A DNA stretch of 57,468 bases. It comes from a virus. Position 1 is the first letter of the stretch; each line of letters starts with the position of its first letter. A program made the position numbers and the translations under genes. Under the pieces are notes generated by a model. It was not told where the DNA came from. It saw only the letters and a list, made by a program, of their open reading frames with translations, and made no database searches. Location of the stretch: positions 1 to 57,468 of IMG/VR virus record IMGVR_UViG_3300023276_000855; one strand, written 5' to 3'. Shown in pieces: positions 21,809-30,232 of the stretch.

Positions 21809-22392
21809 TATAATACACTATCTACGATCCCATACTTAACAGATTCCTCTGCGTCCATGTATGTATCTCTATCCATTGAAGTTTTTGTTGCTTTTAATGT
21901 CTTACCGCAGTTCTTTGAAAGAATCTTAGTAAGTCTATCATTCAACTTATACATAAATCCAATTGTGCGCTCCACATCAGCAGCAGTTCCCTGTGCTCCA
22001 CCCGATACTTGGTGTACCATAACATGCGCGTTCGGTAGACATGCCCTGCTACCCTTTGAACCATTACTAAGGATCATTGCGCCCATTGATGCACAGATGC
22101 CCATACAGACAGTGTGGATGGGTGTAGTCCTTTTAATAAGATCCATTGTATCCATGATGGCAAGTCCTGCTGTTACAGAACCACCACCAGTATTAACATA
22201 CATCTGAATTGGTTTGTCTGGATCTTGCATCTGTAGGAATAGAAGCTGTGCAACAATTGCATTAGCCATTCCATCTTCAACTTGTCCTTGAACCATAATG
22301 ATTCTGTCTTTCATCAAGCGAGAATAGATATCATAAGCTCTTTCTCCTTGTCCGTCATTTTCGATTACCGTTGGTATCATGTAGTTATTCAT
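21808..22392 (-). CDS. clpP: ClpP-type protease subunit
   Basis: 194 aa, the normal ClpP length. [21 protein letters not shown] and the 'D-R-I-I' strand match bacterial ClpP. The catalytic triad is present: Ser102 (CASMGAM), His127 (VMVHQ) and Asp176 (DRDTYM). It probably assembles with host or own ATPases to degrade host or scaffold proteins; no Clp ATPase is seen in the window. Starts at an ATGA junction with a tiny membrane protein gene. Confidence 0.95.
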   Translation of the reverse strand: MNNYMIPTVIENDGQGERAYDIYSRLMKDRIIMVQGQVEDGMANAIVAQLLFLQMQDPDKPIQMYVNTGGGSVTAGLAIMDTMDLIKRTTPIHTVCMGICASMGAMILSNGSKGSRACLPNAHVMVHQVSGGAQGTAADVERTIGFMYKLNDRLTKILSKNCGKTLKATKTSMDRDTYMDAEESVKYGIVDSVL

Positions 22393-22499
22393 GTTAAAAA
22401 TATTCCTCCTAAAATTATTAGTGTGATAGCCACTAAGGACACTAAGCCTTTCAGAGCATCCATATTACCATTCCATGCGTATTGTTTATTTTGTTTCAT
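22389..22499 (-). CDS. Tiny membrane protein, 36 aa
   Basis: Start with AAATAATATG context. The C-terminal two-thirds ([17 protein letters not shown]) is one transmembrane helix. ATGA overlap with clpP suggests coupled translation. Role unknown. Confidence 0.55.
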   Translation of the reverse strand: MKQNKQYAWNGNMDALKGLVSLVAITLIILGGIFLT

Positions 22500-22500
22500 A

Positions 22501-23133
22501 TTATTTTATAAATTTGTCCCACACTTCTTCATAACTCTTATCAAATATAATTCCATTGACTGGTTTTGTTGGTTTGATGCGAAGAACTAATGGAGGTTCC
22601 ATTTCTTCTGGAGTCCTATCACTCTTTACACTATTAAGTAGTCTTTCACAAGTTACCATATTTTCCCATGTATTTGGTCCACCTCTAGAAGTGGGAATAA
22701 CGTGATCAATGCTTAATTCATGTTTAGATAATCTCTTTCCTGTATAAGCACATGTATAGTTATCTCTTTCCCAAATATTCTTTTTGGATGGAAACATTAT
22801 TTTCTTGAAAGGAATAGTTTCGCAGTTAACATTGATTACAATCTTTGGAATAATGAATACCCCATGAGGAGTGTTTATGTAGTTTTCGTCAGATCTTGGT
22901 GTTAATTTCTTCCACTCTTCAATATTTTTATACATTGTGAAGTCGGAAAGTTCTCCATTCTCCTCTGTAATTCTGCAAGGTACTGCCCCTCCACTAAAAA
23001 GAGCGGGAATCACTGATTTCCACTCTGTTACTGCCAACGGCATCCAATTTTTATTAAGCTTTAATATTTTATATGTACTGCCTTCTTTCAACCCTTTACT
23101 AAATTGGTTATGTCTTTTGTTCAGTGTTTTCAT
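22501..23133 (-). CDS. HNH endonuclease-like protein with degenerate zinc site
   Basis: 210 aa. The N-terminal part resembles the family whose members begin with a 'vLnxxwxPlxv...W+xai' module. The C-terminal HNH core reads RDNYTCAYTGKRLSKHELSIDHVIPTSRGG-x-x-TWENMV, with the catalytic His-Asp-His intact. Two of the four usual zinc Cys are replaced (CAYT for CxxC, and CERL for CxxC), so structural zinc may be lost. Could be a homing-type or packaging-related nuclease. Starts inside the end of the upstream gene. Confidence 0.75.
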   Translation of the reverse strand: MKTLNKRHNQFSKGLKEGSTYKILKLNKNWMPLAVTEWKSVIPALFSGGAVPCRITEENGELSDFTMYKNIEEWKKLTPRSDENYINTPHGVFIIPKIVINVNCETIPFKKIMFPSKKNIWERDNYTCAYTGKRLSKHELSIDHVIPTSRGGPNTWENMVTCERLLNSVKSDRTPEEMEPPLVLRIKPTKPVNGIIFDKSYEEVWDKFIK

Positions 23134-23998
23134 ATTCTTTGATTTTCTCTCCTAACTCTTTGCCAGAATATCCCTCCTTCATCAATTTGTCAACGATTAT
23201 CTTCCGCTTTACTCTTAATTCTCTGTTTTTTGCAATATTCCCTTCGATTTCATGCATCTGCATCTCCATTTCGTGATGATTAACCATCCAAGTGTAAGGA
23301 AATCCACAATCTTTATCTTCAGTTCCGTGTTTAGTTAGATATTCAAGCAGTCTCATGTACTGGGGACGCTTTTTATTACGAATTCTATCACTTGCACGAA
23401 TGTTATCTAAGGAATACATAGAAGGTTTAGACAGGTCCCAGTCTAATATGAACTTGAATAGATCTTCTTCTGAGTCGAAACCTCTAGAAATCTTGGTATG
23501 ATCCAATCTAAGTATCTGACAGATATCTTCTGGATCAGTAGACATACAAATTCTATGAGTATTTCCATCACTAGCCTTATATAATTCATAAAGTCCATGA
23601 TGTGTGAACGTCATATTGTAACGACGAGCTACTTTTCCAATCATATTTCCCAAATCACCATTGTCATAGAACAATTTTGTTGTTGCCCACTCATGATAAG
23701 GTGTTTTGATGAAGTCGATCTGTAAGTCTTGGTCTTTTCCCCAAGGCGTATGGATCATTTTACCGTTCTTTACATGTCTTTTCAACCCTAATGCTTCAAC
23801 TAAGTTGATATTAGGGTGTGAATAATACACATCTAAGTCGCCATGATCCTCTTTATCTAAGATGCCTTTAGGAAACCACACTTCTGTACATCCTACATCT
23901 TCCAATAATTGTTTTATTTCAACCTGTGTTGCTGCAAGTTCTTCATTAGAGAATCTTCTTACTGTGATTCCTAGTGGCAATAATGCTCGTCCTCCCAT
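23108..23998 (-). CDS. Nucleotidyltransferase-like phage protein
   Basis: 296 aa. KEDHGDLDVYYSH (Asp-x-Asp after a His-Gly) and a later LQIDFIKTP give the pattern of metal-binding Asp residues in the polymerase-beta-type nucleotidyltransferase fold. The C-terminus is basic and helical (RELRVKRKIIVDKLMKEG). Related phage proteins are common in T4-like genomes without a known substrate. A second, different member of the fold seems to be encoded at 26986. Confidence 0.6.
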   Translation of the reverse strand: MGGRALLPLGITVRRFSNEELAATQVEIKQLLEDVGCTEVWFPKGILDKEDHGDLDVYYSHPNINLVEALGLKRHVKNGKMIHTPWGKDQDLQIDFIKTPYHEWATTKLFYDNGDLGNMIGKVARRYNMTFTHHGLYELYKASDGNTHRICMSTDPEDICQILRLDHTKISRGFDSEEDLFKFILDWDLSKPSMYSLDNIRASDRIRNKKRPQYMRLLEYLTKHGTEDKDCGFPYTWMVNHHEMEMQMHEIEGNIAKNRELRVKRKIIVDKLMKEGYSGKELGEKIKEYENTEQKT

Positions 23999-24233
23999 AA
24001 TTTTTATTTTTTATTGTTTTGATTAATCTCGTCGTTACCTGTTCTGCATCGAAATCTCCTTCATTATAATTATATTCGGTTAAGAAATCGTGTATGATAC
24101 TGGTTGTAATATCTAAGTGTCGTTTAAGCTTTCTCATATTTTTTATTCTATGACATAAGCTATAACTAGACTGGAACCCTTCTCTTATAAGAAAATGTTC
24201 TAAATATTTTTCTAGTCTATCATCCCTCAACAT
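23946..24233 (-). CDS. Hypothetical protein, 95 aa
   Basis: Helical and basic; overlaps the start of the nucleotidyltransferase-like gene by 53 nt and the upstream gene by 7 nt. The long overlap lowers confidence that the full length is used. No family recognised. Confidence 0.45.
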   Translation of the reverse strand: MLRDDRLEKYLEHFLIREGFQSSYSLCHRIKNMRKLKRHLDITTSIIHDFLTEYNYNEGDFDAEQVTTRLIKTIKNKNYGRTSIIATRNHSKKIL

Positions 24234-24472
24234 AATGGTTGGTTGAAGTCGGTGACTTGATATGTTGGTTGAAATAGAGATGGTTTTGTTAGGTGTTCAC
24301 GATATGTTGGTTCTTCTTGTTTCGGTTCTCTATCTGGAGTAACCTTCTTAAAAACTAAGTCAAGATGGTCAGCAATCATTTCTGCCTGCCTTTTATCTAT
24401 ATTAATTTCTCCATCTTTCCATGATAATTCTATAAAGCCCTGTAACCAGTAGCAAAATTCTCTTTCTGTCAT
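24227..24472 (-). CDS. Small phage protein with FCYWLQG motif, 81 aa
   Basis: REFCYWLQGFIEL at the N-terminus marks a small protein family frequent in phages, followed by a helix and a Pro-rich tail. No biochemical role is known. Start ATG with TAATTATG-like context. Confidence 0.65.
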   Translation of the reverse strand: MTEREFCYWLQGFIELSWKDGEINIDKRQAEMIADHLDLVFKKVTPDREPKQEEPTYREHLTKPSLFQPTYQVTDFNQPLC

Positions 24473-24475
24473 AAT

Positions 24476-24934
24476 TTATTTATCTCCATATTCGTGTTGA
24501 ATTTCCATCCATTCAGATTTCCCCATGATGATAGATTTCAATTCTGTTTCTTCAAAATTTTCCAGATTTCTATCATCTTCCACCCAAATAAATTCATCTT
24601 TTGATACGGGAAATGATGGAGAAAAACTGGTTTGTGTCATCATTTCACAATACAATACAAACTCAATTTTATATCTATTTTCTCCAATGGTGTCCGTGAC
24701 ACGCATTTTATCAATTCTATATTTACCAACAAAACTATTTGAAATAGTTTTTAGATTTTGTAATGTGTTCTCGACACTAAATTCTTGACTGCTCATGCGT
24801 GGTGTTTGTATAATAAGATTTTCAGTTTGTTCTGTTAATATTTTTAGCTGCGTCATCACCCTCTTGAAATGACTACTATCTTTAATCTTGGAGGAATCTT
24901 CGCAAAGTGAGGGTATTGAATCTATAATAAACAT
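24476..24934 (-). CDS. Hypothetical protein, 152 aa
   Basis: A helical first half (HFKRVMTQLKILTEQTENLI) and a strand-rich, acidic second half. One-base stop/start overlap with the upstream gene. No family recognised. Confidence 0.6.
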   Translation of the reverse strand: MFIIDSIPSLCEDSSKIKDSSHFKRVMTQLKILTEQTENLIIQTPRMSSQEFSVENTLQNLKTISNSFVGKYRIDKMRVTDTIGENRYKIEFVLYCEMMTQTSFSPSFPVSKDEFIWVEDDRNLENFEETELKSIIMGKSEWMEIQHEYGDK

Positions 24935-25260
24935 TAATCTACCACATATTCAAGATTGAAATGTTCTGCCACTGACTGAAATAATTCCATCACCATTGTA
25001 TCTGCGTCAGAACCTTCTTCATGTTGAACTCTATCTTCCCATCGTCCACCAATAGTGTTGATTTCGTTAATAGCAGTGCCGAATACAATCTTATCTGCAT
25101 CAGTTTTAAGCTTCTCGTATGTAATAGTAAATGCAGTAATATCTACAGAAGGTTTAATCTCTACATATCGTGTCGCTGCATTAGCTCCAGCATGTTCATT
25201 TACATAGATCTCCACCGTAATAATATTTTCGTTGTGTTCATCTCTTAAAAAATGTATCAT
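24934..25260 (-). CDS. Hypothetical protein, 108 aa
   Basis: Strand-rich N-terminus (NIITVEIYVNEHAGANA) and acidic C-terminus. Four-base overlap (ATGA-type) with the upstream gene. No family recognised. Confidence 0.6.
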   Translation of the reverse strand: MIHFLRDEHNENIITVEIYVNEHAGANAATRYVEIKPSVDITAFTITYEKLKTDADKIVFGTAINEINTIGGRWEDRVQHEEGSDADTMVMELFQSVAEHFNLEYVVD

Positions 25261-25517
25261 ACTAAGTTATTTTCTTTTAAAATGTCTTCAATGATCTTGG
25301 GGATAGCGTCAACTCTCTCAGATAGCTCTTTTAGATCCTCTGAGTCGCCTAGAGTGACCTCAACGTACTTTTGTAGACACTGACTCAATCTGGCGTAATA
25401 AGAAGGCTCAAGGTGTGTGTAGGCTTCTCCAGTCTTCTGATGGACTCTCTCAGTTGCTTTACTGATTATCCACCCATACTTATCTTTCTCTAATTTGTAG
25501 TTTTTGTCTATGTCCAT
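25257..25517 (-). CDS. Hypothetical protein, 86 aa
   Basis: LEKDKYGWIISKATERVHQKTGE at the N-terminus, followed by amphipathic helices. Resembles small helical adaptor-like phage proteins, but no family can be named. A 187-bp gap without a clear gene precedes it. Confidence 0.6.
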   Translation of the reverse strand: MDIDKNYKLEKDKYGWIISKATERVHQKTGEAYTHLEPSYYARLSQCLQKYVEVTLGDSEDLKELSERVDAIPKIIEDILKENNLV

Positions 25518-25704
25518 AATATCTCTTGTTGAGTAGATCCTACCAAAGCTGTCCCTATAGTCAAGATCTTTCTACTATTATTTGAATTAAAGAGGCTTTC
25601 CACCTCTATTGTCGGGTTTAAGTAATTTCAGATTGACTGGGCATTAGTAATCACCGAACTATTTCCATTATCCAACTCTAGGCTTCAAGTGGATCAATAT
25701 TTGT

Positions 25705-26037
25705 CTATACATCCTTTACGAATGTCCCATCAACCATCTTACCTGTGCGCTTAGTAATAACACCAAGTGCGTCAAATAGACATTGATTAAGATCTTTCCC
25801 TGCAAATTCTGCAACATTAATTAATGTTACTAGAATGTCACCAAGATCATCTTCCAATGCATCCAAATCCATCCTCGCAACATTATCACACGCTTCCCCC
25901 ACTTCTGACACCATTTTAAGTGTCTGTGTTTTGAGATCGCTATTATCTAGGATTCCCTTATTCTTACTCCAAACGAGGACTTGTTCTTTAAGATCTTCGA
26001 ATGTTTCAGTGTGTTCTACTATTCTAGTTGTATTCAT
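25705..26037 (-). CDS. MazG-like nucleotide pyrophosphohydrolase
   Basis: 110 aa. SEVGEACDNVARMD followed by EDDLGDILVTLINVAEFAG gives the Glu-x-x-Glu and Glu-x-x-Asp metal-binding pairs of all-alpha NTP pyrophosphatases, and KRTGKMVDGTFVKD the typical C-terminal loop. Phage MazG proteins hydrolyse (d)NTPs or alarmone-type nucleotides, affecting the host nucleotide pool. The length fits single-domain phage members. Confidence 0.9.
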   Translation of the reverse strand: MNTTRIVEHTETFEDLKEQVLVWSKNKGILDNSDLKTQTLKMVSEVGEACDNVARMDLDALEDDLGDILVTLINVAEFAGKDLNQCLFDALGVITKRTGKMVDGTFVKDV

Positions 26038-26288
26038 ATAAATATTTTAATTAAATGGTGGAATCCATTAATAGTCCATACAACGGTTCCTATTATTGTC
26101 CCCACCAACATAATAAAGACTTTTACTTTATATGTTCTTGTTTTCTTTGTGGTTGTATCACAATTTAATAACCATATTAATAATCCCCCACTCAACCATG
26201 CACATAAATTTGCAGTTGAAAATGAGCAGAGTGTTATTAATAATTCATTCAAAATTACGCTAACTCCTGTGAGTGATGGTCTGGACAT
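26034..26288 (-). CDS. Two-helix membrane protein, 84 aa
   Basis: Two hydrophobic segments (about residues 10-41 and 57-72) separated by a Thr/Lys-rich loop. Ends by ATGA overlap with the MazG-like gene. Its first 34 nt overlap the upstream gene. Function unknown. Confidence 0.55.
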   Translation of the reverse strand: MSRPSLTGVSVILNELLITLCSFSTANLCAWLSGGLLIWLLNCDTTTKKTRTYKVKVFIMLVGTIIGTVVWTINGFHHLIKIFI

Positions 26289-26446
26289 TCAACTTCGTCA
26301 AATGGACAGTCTTCTAGAATGAAACCGTCAACAGTTTCAATCTTTAACAACAGACATGTGTTGATAACATTAAGTCTGTCCGTATCACCCTGTAGTTGAT
26401 ACGGACATTCATCACACTTATCGACATATTTGATTACTTTAACCAT
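26255..26446 (-). CDS. Cys-rich small protein, 63 aa
   Basis: Cys at CDECPY and later single Cys (NTC, EDCPFDEVEC) could bind zinc or an Fe-S centre. Acidic C-terminus. Starts one base after the upstream stop. No family recognised. Confidence 0.55.
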   Translation of the reverse strand: MVKVIKYVDKCDECPYQLQGDTDRLNVINTCLLLKIETVDGFILEDCPFDEVECPDHHSQELA

Positions 26447-26989
26447 CTACTGCCACTCTGTTCTAGTAACTTGTACAGGTTTAACTTCAGTGATATACTC
26501 AAGTTCTCCACCCGCATGTGATGCATACCAACCATAAATCTTCCAATATGTTTTTCTTGTTGGGCTGTCTGCATTATGGATAGAGAATACGAACCAATAA
26601 TCATCGCCCTGACCTTCCCCCCCATATTCTTCTTTATTTTCGATAATATACTTTCCAATCTGAACACTATTATTAACTTCACCCATGAAACAGGATGGAG
26701 AGTCTTTTCTAATTCCCCATTTCTTTCGATCATCTGGATAGTCTTCTGGATAGATATCAACCCAAAGGTCAGTATCATACTCTTGTGAGTCCCAATTCTG
26801 AAAGAAATCATCCATGTCCTCTTTAGTAGGTCTATCAACAAAATCAAAGATATCGGTTTTAGCTTTCTCTTCTTCAAGTTTTACAACTTCTTGCCAATAG
26901 GAGATTTCCATTTCAGTGATTGCTTCGGGAAAGAAACCAAGTTCTTTTAGTTTCAAATATTCTTCTGTGTCTTTTAGTATGTTATTCAT
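26447..26989 (-). CDS. Acidic hypothetical protein, 180 aa
   Basis: An acidic, aromatic middle (TKEDMDDFFQNWDSQEYDTD, then WVDIYPEDYPDD) and a beta-rich C-terminus with YWKIYGWYASHAGGELEYITEVKPV. The C-terminal pattern recalls small phage proteins of unknown function. Overlaps its upstream neighbour by 4 nt. Confidence 0.65.
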   Translation of the reverse strand: MNNILKDTEEYLKLKELGFFPEAITEMEISYWQEVVKLEEEKAKTDIFDFVDRPTKEDMDDFFQNWDSQEYDTDLWVDIYPEDYPDDRKKWGIRKDSPSCFMGEVNNSVQIGKYIIENKEEYGGEGQGDDYWFVFSIHNADSPTRKTYWKIYGWYASHAGGELEYITEVKPVQVTRTEWQ

Positions 26990-27774
26990 AATTTAATTAA
27001 TTTGTCTTTGTTTGACTCCAACAAGGTAACGTAATCGTCTGATTTGTCAAACACTAAATCAGAGTAATTTTCGATCAAAAAGAGAGACATCCAACCGCTT
27101 GACATGGTTGTGACGAATTTCTTGAGGGATTGCATGTAAGCACGACCTTTTGAATAAGGAGGCTTTCCATTTACTTGCGCAGGAATGATATATCGTTCTA
27201 GAGCTGTTACAAAGATTTCTTCCTTTGCCATTTTAACTCTATCTTCTAAAGACATTTCATTAAACTTTTCTTCAGAACACATAACACTTCCACTTTCAGG
27301 ATCAGTTAATGTTCTTTCAAATAGAGGGCGATCATAATAAGCTACTGCTTCATGAATACTATCATGATTATAATGTCTATGTACTGCGTCTTCAAAGAAT
27401 GTCTTAGAATCCTTTCCTCTTAATGGAGCTGATTCTTTTCCATGAATCTTTCTCCAACCTTTAACAAGTAGTTTATATAAAGGAACATTGATTTCATGTC
27501 CCTTTGATTGTAGAAATAAAATATCATTGATAGTCTTCTCCCAATGAATATTCCAATTTGCGTGTGCCGCTTTAAGCGTAAGCATACAATCTGGATCTAA
27601 GCAGTCAAATCCTCTATTAACCTTCAACAATTCTTCAAATTCTGGAATCCAATAACATTGAACTTCTGGAGTCATAGTATCATCATTCTCACAAATGTAA
27701 TCTAAGTCCTTTGGTTCTCTGAAGTCTGGATAGAATTGCTTAATTGCATGACTACCAATGATAATTTTTTTCAT
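26986..27774 (-). CDS. Nucleotidyltransferase-like phage protein (GSHAIK type)
   Basis: 262 aa. IIGSHAIKQFYPDFREPKDLDYI carries the Gly-Ser and Asp-x-Asp of the polymerase-beta-type nucleotidyltransferase fold, and a central LTLKAAHANWNIHWEKTINDI is typical of this phage family. Substrate unknown. Coupled by short overlaps to both neighbours. Confidence 0.65.
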   Translation of the reverse strand: MKKIIIGSHAIKQFYPDFREPKDLDYICENDDTMTPEVQCYWIPEFEELLKVNRGFDCLDPDCMLTLKAAHANWNIHWEKTINDILFLQSKGHEINVPLYKLLVKGWRKIHGKESAPLRGKDSKTFFEDAVHRHYNHDSIHEAVAYYDRPLFERTLTDPESGSVMCSEEKFNEMSLEDRVKMAKEEIFVTALERYIIPAQVNGKPPYSKGRAYMQSLKKFVTTMSSGWMSLFLIENYSDLVFDKSDDYVTLLESNKDKLIKL

Positions 27775-28031
27775 GATTTATTTGAGATGTGTTTTTGTAC
27801 TAACCAATTTCTCTCACTCCAGAATGATGCAAGAGATCCAACGTCATGTGTTGACACAGGAAACCATTGTTTATCACCTGTAGCTTTCATTCGGTCAGAT
27901 TTTTTAAGTTTGTAGTTTGTATCAGTAACTTCTTCAAAGTTTTCGCTATTTTGTGCTTCCAGTATTGTCATTTGATTTTTTAATTCCTTCTCGGCTAATA
28001 TATGTAGGTTCTGAAGTGAGTTTTGGTCCAT
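27771..28031 (-). CDS. Hypothetical protein, 86 aa (start uncertain)
   Basis: The start at 28031 gives an 86-nt overlap with the upstream gene; ATG 27971 would cut this to 26 nt and give 66 aa. The shared part (ATGDKQWFPVSTHDVGSLASFWSERNWLV) is the most protein-like. No family recognised. Confidence 0.5.
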   Translation of the reverse strand: MDQNSLQNLHILAEKELKNQMTILEAQNSENFEEVTDTNYKLKKSDRMKATGDKQWFPVSTHDVGSLASFWSERNWLVQKHISNKS

Positions 28032-28218
28032 AATGTTCTAATCCAGTGGTTTCCATAAACCTTTCTGGTTCTCCATCTCTGAATGTTAGATGCACTTGCC
28101 ATTGATCTTCTTCAGTAATATACTTTGCATCTTCAGTTGCGACCCATGCTTCTTCCATTGTATCTCTACAATAGAGCTTATCTCCCTTTTTTATATCTTT
28201 TATCGCTTTACTACTCAT
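27946..28218 (-). CDS. Hypothetical protein, 90 aa
   Basis: IKDIKKGDKLYCRDTMEEAWVATEDAKY suggests a beta-rich domain similar to other phage proteins with a 'kkGDkl' turn. The last 20 residues lie in the overlap with the next gene and are low-complexity. Function unknown. Confidence 0.55.
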   Translation of the reverse strand: MSSKAIKDIKKGDKLYCRDTMEEAWVATEDAKYITEEDQWQVHLTFRDGEPERFMETTGLEHYGPKLTSEPTYISREGIKKSNDNTGSTK

Positions 28219-28538
28219 ATTAATTGTTTGTTAAGTTCTGATTCTGTCAGAATTGGTGGAATGTTTGGAGGTCTTAAATGTTCCCACCCATGTAGCCAAA
28301 TTGTTGCTCTATCATACGCCTCTCCTTCATCCATTGCTGCCATGTTGAATACGTTAATGATCCTCCATGCTTCCATGATGGCTTCTTTATATTCGCATTC
28401 GTCAGTTTGGTCAAGGAGAATCTGATTTGATCTCATTCTTTTTGAGCCACATTCAAATATATCAGTATAATCATCCCCTCCATTGGAGATGGTTTCGTAT
28501 CGATCACTATTACAGTTTGGACAATTTTCGTAATTCAT
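28215..28538 (-). CDS. Zinc-ribbon protein, 107 aa
   Basis: Starts ENCPNCNSDRYE, a Cys-x-x-Cys of the kind that opens treble-clef or ribbon domains; a later FECGS may complete the site. The rest is helical (EAIMEAWRIINVFNMAAMDEG). Overlaps the upstream gene by 29 nt. Confidence 0.6.
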   Translation of the reverse strand: MNYENCPNCNSDRYETISNGGDDYTDIFECGSKRMRSNQILLDQTDECEYKEAIMEAWRIINVFNMAAMDEGEAYDRATIWLHGWEHLRPPNIPPILTESELNKQLI

Positions 28539-28833
28539 CTAATTTATTCTTTGATAAAACATATCTATCAAACATGTTTTGTATTTTAACTTTTCTATCT
28601 AGGATATATACCTCAGTCAATCTATCCCACCCATATGCTGCTTTAGCCTCACAATCCATACAAAGGAATCTTCTCTTATATCCATTGAATACGTTGTCGC
28701 ATTTATGACATACATTCATATACCAACCATTCTCATGTTCCAAATCCTCAACTGCATCTCTTATAGATGGAGGACTGAACAATAATTTGGTTTTGGCAAT
28801 AATGTCAGTGTCTAAGTCGTCTATATTTTTCAT
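28510..28833 (-). CDS. Zinc-finger protein, 107 aa
   Basis: Residues about 42-62 contain CHKCDN...RFLCMDCEAKAAYGW, a Cys-x-x-Cys ... Cys-x-x-Cys zinc finger. The flanks are helical. Probably nucleic-acid or protein binding. No family recognised. Confidence 0.6.
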   Translation of the reverse strand: MKNIDDLDTDIIAKTKLLFSPPSIRDAVEDLEHENGWYMNVCHKCDNVFNGYKRRFLCMDCEAKAAYGWDRLTEVYILDRKVKIQNMFDRYVLSKNKLDELRKLSKL

Positions 28834-28844
28834 ATTTAAAGTGG

Positions 28845-29075
28845 TTATCTTCTGGATTGAAGTGCTTCAGCTTCCTTTTTATACTTTTGTAATATCTCGC
28901 AGAATGTGTCAATATCAGCATAATTGAGATCTATCTCAATTTGATCATCATAACTCTCCACACACAATCCAACAGTGTAAATGCGTGGACAATCCTTATC
29001 ATCTAGGGTTTTACTGTTTACTTGCACTCTAATCTCTGACTGGTCGTTGTCTCGAAAGCTTGTACTTGTCTTCAT
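28845..29075 (-). CDS. Hypothetical protein, 76 aa; first gene of the leftward operon
   Basis: Small alpha/beta protein with acidic centre (VESYDDQIEIDLNYADID). Its start abuts a divergent plus-strand gene, and the region 29076-29130 must hold promoters for both directions if the plus gene begins at 29131. Confidence 0.6.
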   Translation of the reverse strand: MKTSTSFRDNDQSEIRVQVNSKTLDDKDCPRIYTVGLCVESYDDQIEIDLNYADIDTFCEILQKYKKEAEALQSRR

Positions 29076-29130
29076 GCCAAAAGACTACCCTTTCTGCTCA
29101 GATTGTCAACCTAAAACGTTAAATAATATC

Positions 29131-29523
29131 ATGAGAGTAGTAGAAAGCGATGGTGCAACCTTACCAAAACCTGTTAGAAGAACAATTGAATGGCTTTATC
29201 CAACATGGGTCATCGAGGCTATTGATGATTCTGGTATTACTCATGATTGGGACACACAAAAAGATAAGAATGTGTGGGTTGCTAGACAGAGATTTAACAT
29301 CAATCTTTACCGTTATGGCATTTGTAAACGCCCCGATCTCGCCATTCTGAGACGTGTGATCGTTGGAGGACTCTTTGTGTATGACATCACACCAAACTTC
29401 ATTAAAAAGCTCCTGAAGGGTTCAGCAGAAGGTAAGAGAACCCTTCAAGAAGTACCGACTCATAGAAGAAGATTGAAATCTATGAATCGTATGGATGGTA
29501 TTTCTAAAAGACGAAATAGTTAG
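29131..29523 (+). CDS. Basic hypothetical protein, 130 aa
   Basis: ATG 29131 has the typical GTTAAATAATATCATG context, including a late-promoter-like TTAAATA, so I prefer it to ATG 29074, which overlaps the divergent gene and would add a CSDCQ-containing stretch. The C-terminal 40 residues are strongly basic (THRRRLKSMNRMDGISKRR), suggesting nucleic-acid binding. Isolated plus-strand gene inside minus-strand territory. No family recognised. Confidence 0.6.
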   Translation: MRVVESDGATLPKPVRRTIEWLYPTWVIEAIDDSGITHDWDTQKDKNVWVARQRFNINLYRYGICKRPDLAILRRVIVGGLFVYDITPNFIKKLLKGSAEGKRTLQEVPTHRRRLKSMNRMDGISKRRNS

Positions 29524-29966
29524 CGTCTCATTGGAGTTAAGGTTTCCATTGCTTTTGGAATAAAATCTCCCTGTATAGTCAAAGCCAAAAAGATCTTGTC
29601 GCAGATTTGTTTAGCTATTTTATTAAAGATGTGTTCTCTCAGAGACTCAATACTTTTAACATTAACATTACGTAATTCGAAGTCTTCTGAATATGTGAAC
29701 GATTTTCCATTGATAATATAATATGCACTCACTCTCAGAAATACTGCAAAGTTATCAGCAGAAGATAATTTTGTGACTACCCATTCCGCAGAAGTATTAA
29801 ATTCAGGAATGTGTTGAATATGTCTATCAATAATTGAATTGGTTGCTTTATTTTGCATCTCCCCCAATAACTTCAAACTTTCGTCCGTTGGTGCTTTCTG
29901 CTCTATGATAGTCTTATTACCTTCATGATAATGTACGTCTGTATTGTTATTTGTTGTATTCCACAT
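29520..29966 (-). CDS. Hypothetical protein, 148 aa
   Basis: N-terminal low-complexity segment (NTTNNNTDVHYHEGNK), a helical middle, and a strand-rich part (FAVFLRVSAYYIINGKSFTYSEDFEL). Convergent with, and overlapping by 4 nt, the plus-strand gene. The structured RNA candidate lies just upstream, so its transcript may carry that structure as a leader. No family recognised. Confidence 0.6.
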   Translation of the reverse strand: MWNTTNNNTDVHYHEGNKTIIEQKAPTDESLKLLGEMQNKATNSIIDRHIQHIPEFNTSAEWVVTKLSSADNFAVFLRVSAYYIINGKSFTYSEDFELRNVNVKSIESLREHIFNKIAKQICDKIFLALTIQGDFIPKAMETLTPMRR

Positions 29967-29978
29967 AATTAAAAATTT

Positions 29979-30220
29979 GCTGGGGTTTTGGTTCTCGGTT
30001 CTATAACCTCACTTACCCCGAAGGGTCTGGTAATTTAATCCAGCATGAGAGCATCACCCCCCAGCTCGGAGCGACTTGCTTTTTGATACAGGAATATCCA
30101 CAATAAAGTGCCTGTAATTTTACTCAAGAGCTAGTTTCGTATATGCCTTATGGGTGTTGTGCCTCACACTGCTATTACTCTGATCCTCAACCTTGATTGG
30201 GTATATCATACCTAGCTTAT
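29979..30220 (-). ncRNA. Candidate structured RNA, about 240 nt
   Basis: A gene-free, GC-richer segment with dense pairing: GCTGGGG (29979) with CCCCAGC (30059) enclosing GGTT-CTAT-AACC, ACCC-CGAA-GGGT (a UUCG tetraloop on the minus strand) and CTGG...CCAG; TACAGG (30087) with CCTGTA (30111) enclosing CAC-AATAAA-GTG; GGTAT-ATC-ATACC (30200); and AGCTAG (30129) with CTAGCT (30212). Strand is inferred as minus from the UUCG loop and neighbouring genes. No match to tmRNA, RNase P RNA or a tRNA could be seen. Confidence 0.55.
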
Positions 30221-30232
30221 AGGGATTGTCAA

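Noticed and set aside
25518-25704. tRNA or gene in the gap before the MazG-like gene
   Set aside because: Only a GAGG...CCTC hairpin and scattered short dyads are visible; no cloverleaf and no credible open frame.
29967-30232. tmRNA or RNase P RNA
   Set aside because: No tRNA-like end with TTCRA loop, no tag reading frame, and no recognisable P4 sequence; left as an unclassified structured RNA.
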